Shown: one piece after another, positions 5,129 through 6,054 of the stretch | How positions within the stretch are numbered: position 1 is the first letter of the stretch | Layout: the number at the start of each line of letters is the position of its first letter | Origin: Synergistaceae bacterium | GTDB lineage: Bacteria > Synergistota > Synergistia > Synergistales > Aminobacteriaceae | Assembly (NCBI GenBank): GCA_017458545.1 | Contig: JAFTBA010000196.1 | Coordinates: 1 to 6,054, forward strand | Reading direction: 5' to 3' | DNA: 6,054 nt | The notes under the pieces: model-generated | The model's input: only the letters and a program-made list of their open reading frames with translations | Told to the model about the DNA's origin: nothing | The model's database searches: none | Translations under genes and position numbers: made by a program

Positions 5129-6054
5129 ATGACGCTCGAAGTCTCAGGAATATCCAGCGACGGTTCAGGTATTTCACGAACAGAATCGGGAGTGATATTC
5201 GTTCAGGGTGCATTACCCGGCGAAACGGTCAAAGCAAGAATCGTTGCGCGCAAAAAAGACTTCATGATTGCCGATACTGTTTCGGTTGAAGAACCGTCAG
5301 CAGGAAGAGTAATTCCGAAATGCAAATACTACGGACGCTGCGGAGGTTGCCAGTTACAGCACGCCGGTTACGCAGAGCAGTTGAAACTCAAAGCGAGGCT
5401 CGTTAAGGACGCAATGATGAGGATAGGCGGATTCGGCCATGAAAATTTTGACAGCCTCGAATGCGAAGCGTCGCCTGAGTTTTGGGGTTACAGGAACAAG
5501 GCTGCGTTCCCTGTTCAAGGGGTGAAGGGGAGAATAGTTACGGGGTTTTACAGGGCAGGGACTCACAGGCTCGAATTTATACGCACCTGCCCCGTAAACG
5601 CTAAACGCCTCAACGAAATGTACGGCAAAATTCTTGAGGGCCTCGAAACTAATCATTATCCTTTTGACGGTTACGATGAAGCGAATCACACGGGCAAGTT
5701 AAGGCACATAATCGCCCGAACGGGAATCAATACGGGTGAGTCTCTGCTGTCGTTCGTAATTAACGGCCGCTTGTCAGCAAAAAGCGTTAAGACACTCGCG
5801 GCTCTGGGAAATTCAGCGCGTCCCGACACTTTAACCCTCAATCACAACTCCAAACCCGGCAACGTAATTTTGGGAACGTACACCGAGAATCTCACAGGCT
5901 CAGGACTAATCACCGAGCGTTTAGGGAAGTATAAGCTGATGTTTGACACAGCGTCGTTCTTTCAGGTCAACACGGGCCAAGCCGAAAAGCTGTTCGCTTA
6001 CGCCTCATCGATGGCTGAGGGAGCGCGTAACGTCCTCGAACTCTACAGCGGTAC
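5129..6054 (+). CDS. rlmD: 23S rRNA (uracil-C5)-methyltransferase, RlmD/TrmA family, 3' end cut by window
   Basis: These enzymes methylate C5 of specific uracils in 23S rRNA using S-adenosylmethionine. The open frame runs to the window edge (308 residues seen; full proteins are usually about 430-460), so it is partial. An N-terminal TRAM RNA-binding domain is visible (residues 2-55, with SSDGSGI and FVQGALPGETV). Four cysteines follow with the spacing of the RlmD iron-sulfur cluster: C65, C71, C74 in CKYYGRCGGCQ and C154 in RTCPV. Next come FWGYRNKAAFPV (118-129), LRHIIAR (191-197), and FDTASFFQVNTGQAEKL (272-288), a family hallmark. The last residues, NVLELYSG, begin the SAM-binding motif I. 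The catalytic Cys would lie beyond the window. ATG 5129 fits the TRAM start exactly but has no clear Shine-Dalgarno; it lies 25 bases after lptB, so translation may depend on coupling. Which uracil is modified (RlmD, RlmC or RlmCD type) cannot be decided. Confidence 0.88.
   Translation, partial: MTLEVSGISSDGSGISRTESGVIFVQGALPGETVKARIVARKKDFMIADTVSVEEPSAGRVIPKCKYYGRCGGCQLQHAGYAEQLKLKARLVKDAMMRIGGFGHENFDSLECEASPEFWGYRNKAAFPVQGVKGRIVTGFYRAGTHRLEFIRTCPVNAKRLNEMYGKILEGLETNHYPFDGYDEANHTGKLRHIIARTGINTGESLLSFVINGRLSAKSVKTLAALGNSARPDTLTLNHNSKPGNVILGTYTENLTGSGLITERLGKYKLMFDTASFFQVNTGQAEKLFAYASSMAEGARNVLELYSG

Noticed and set aside
5354..5689. Leftward open frame of 111 codons
   Set aside because: It is antisense to the rRNA methyltransferase, whose cysteine and FFQVN motifs fix the real frame.

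Overview
The window looks like ordinary chromosome from a diderm (Gram-negative-type) bacterium with one small accessory insert. An LptA-like periplasmic lipopolysaccharide-transport protein is followed directly by the LptB ATPase, so the cell should have an LPS-type outer membrane. IspE indicates isoprenoid synthesis by the methylerythritol phosphate route. Overall style (moderate GC, Shine-Dalgarno sequences before most genes, lptA-lptB next to a TrmA-family RNA methyltransferase) is compatible with an uncultured Synergistota-like anaerobe. That placement is an inference from memory, not a demonstrated assignment.

Layout. Positions 26-757 (+) encode a diverged MgtC/SapB-family membrane protein. 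Positions 822-1886 (+) encode a branched-chain aminotransferase (ilvE) whose last codons overlap the start of ispE (to 2665, +). A strong rho-independent terminator at 2688-2728 closes this rightward unit. Positions 2745-3303 (-) hold a two-gene toxin-antitoxin-like module: a BrnT-family toxin first, then a short BrnA-like antitoxin overlapping it by 17 bases. A 97-base divergent intergenic region (3304-3400) follows. A second rightward unit then starts: lptA-like (3401-4363), lptB (4360-5103, ATGA overlap) and the 5' part of an rlmD/TrmA-family 23S rRNA uracil methyltransferase (5129 to the window edge).

How the genes work together. LptA and LptB are parts of one export machine: LptB powers LPS extraction at the inner membrane and LptA bridges the periplasm. 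The ilvE-ispE pair is coupled by overlap but serves separate pathways. The BrnT/BrnA module is self-contained and probably accessory.

I found no RNA genes, CRISPR array, insertion sequence or prophage genes. The most unusual items are the antitoxin, which keeps the BrnA motif but lacks the usual C-terminal ribbon-helix-helix domain; an IspE about ten residues short between its ATP loop and catalytic Asp, with an altered GHMP motif; and an MgtC-like protein that has lost much of the family's glycine-rich core motif. I did not find convincing evidence of an entirely new system.
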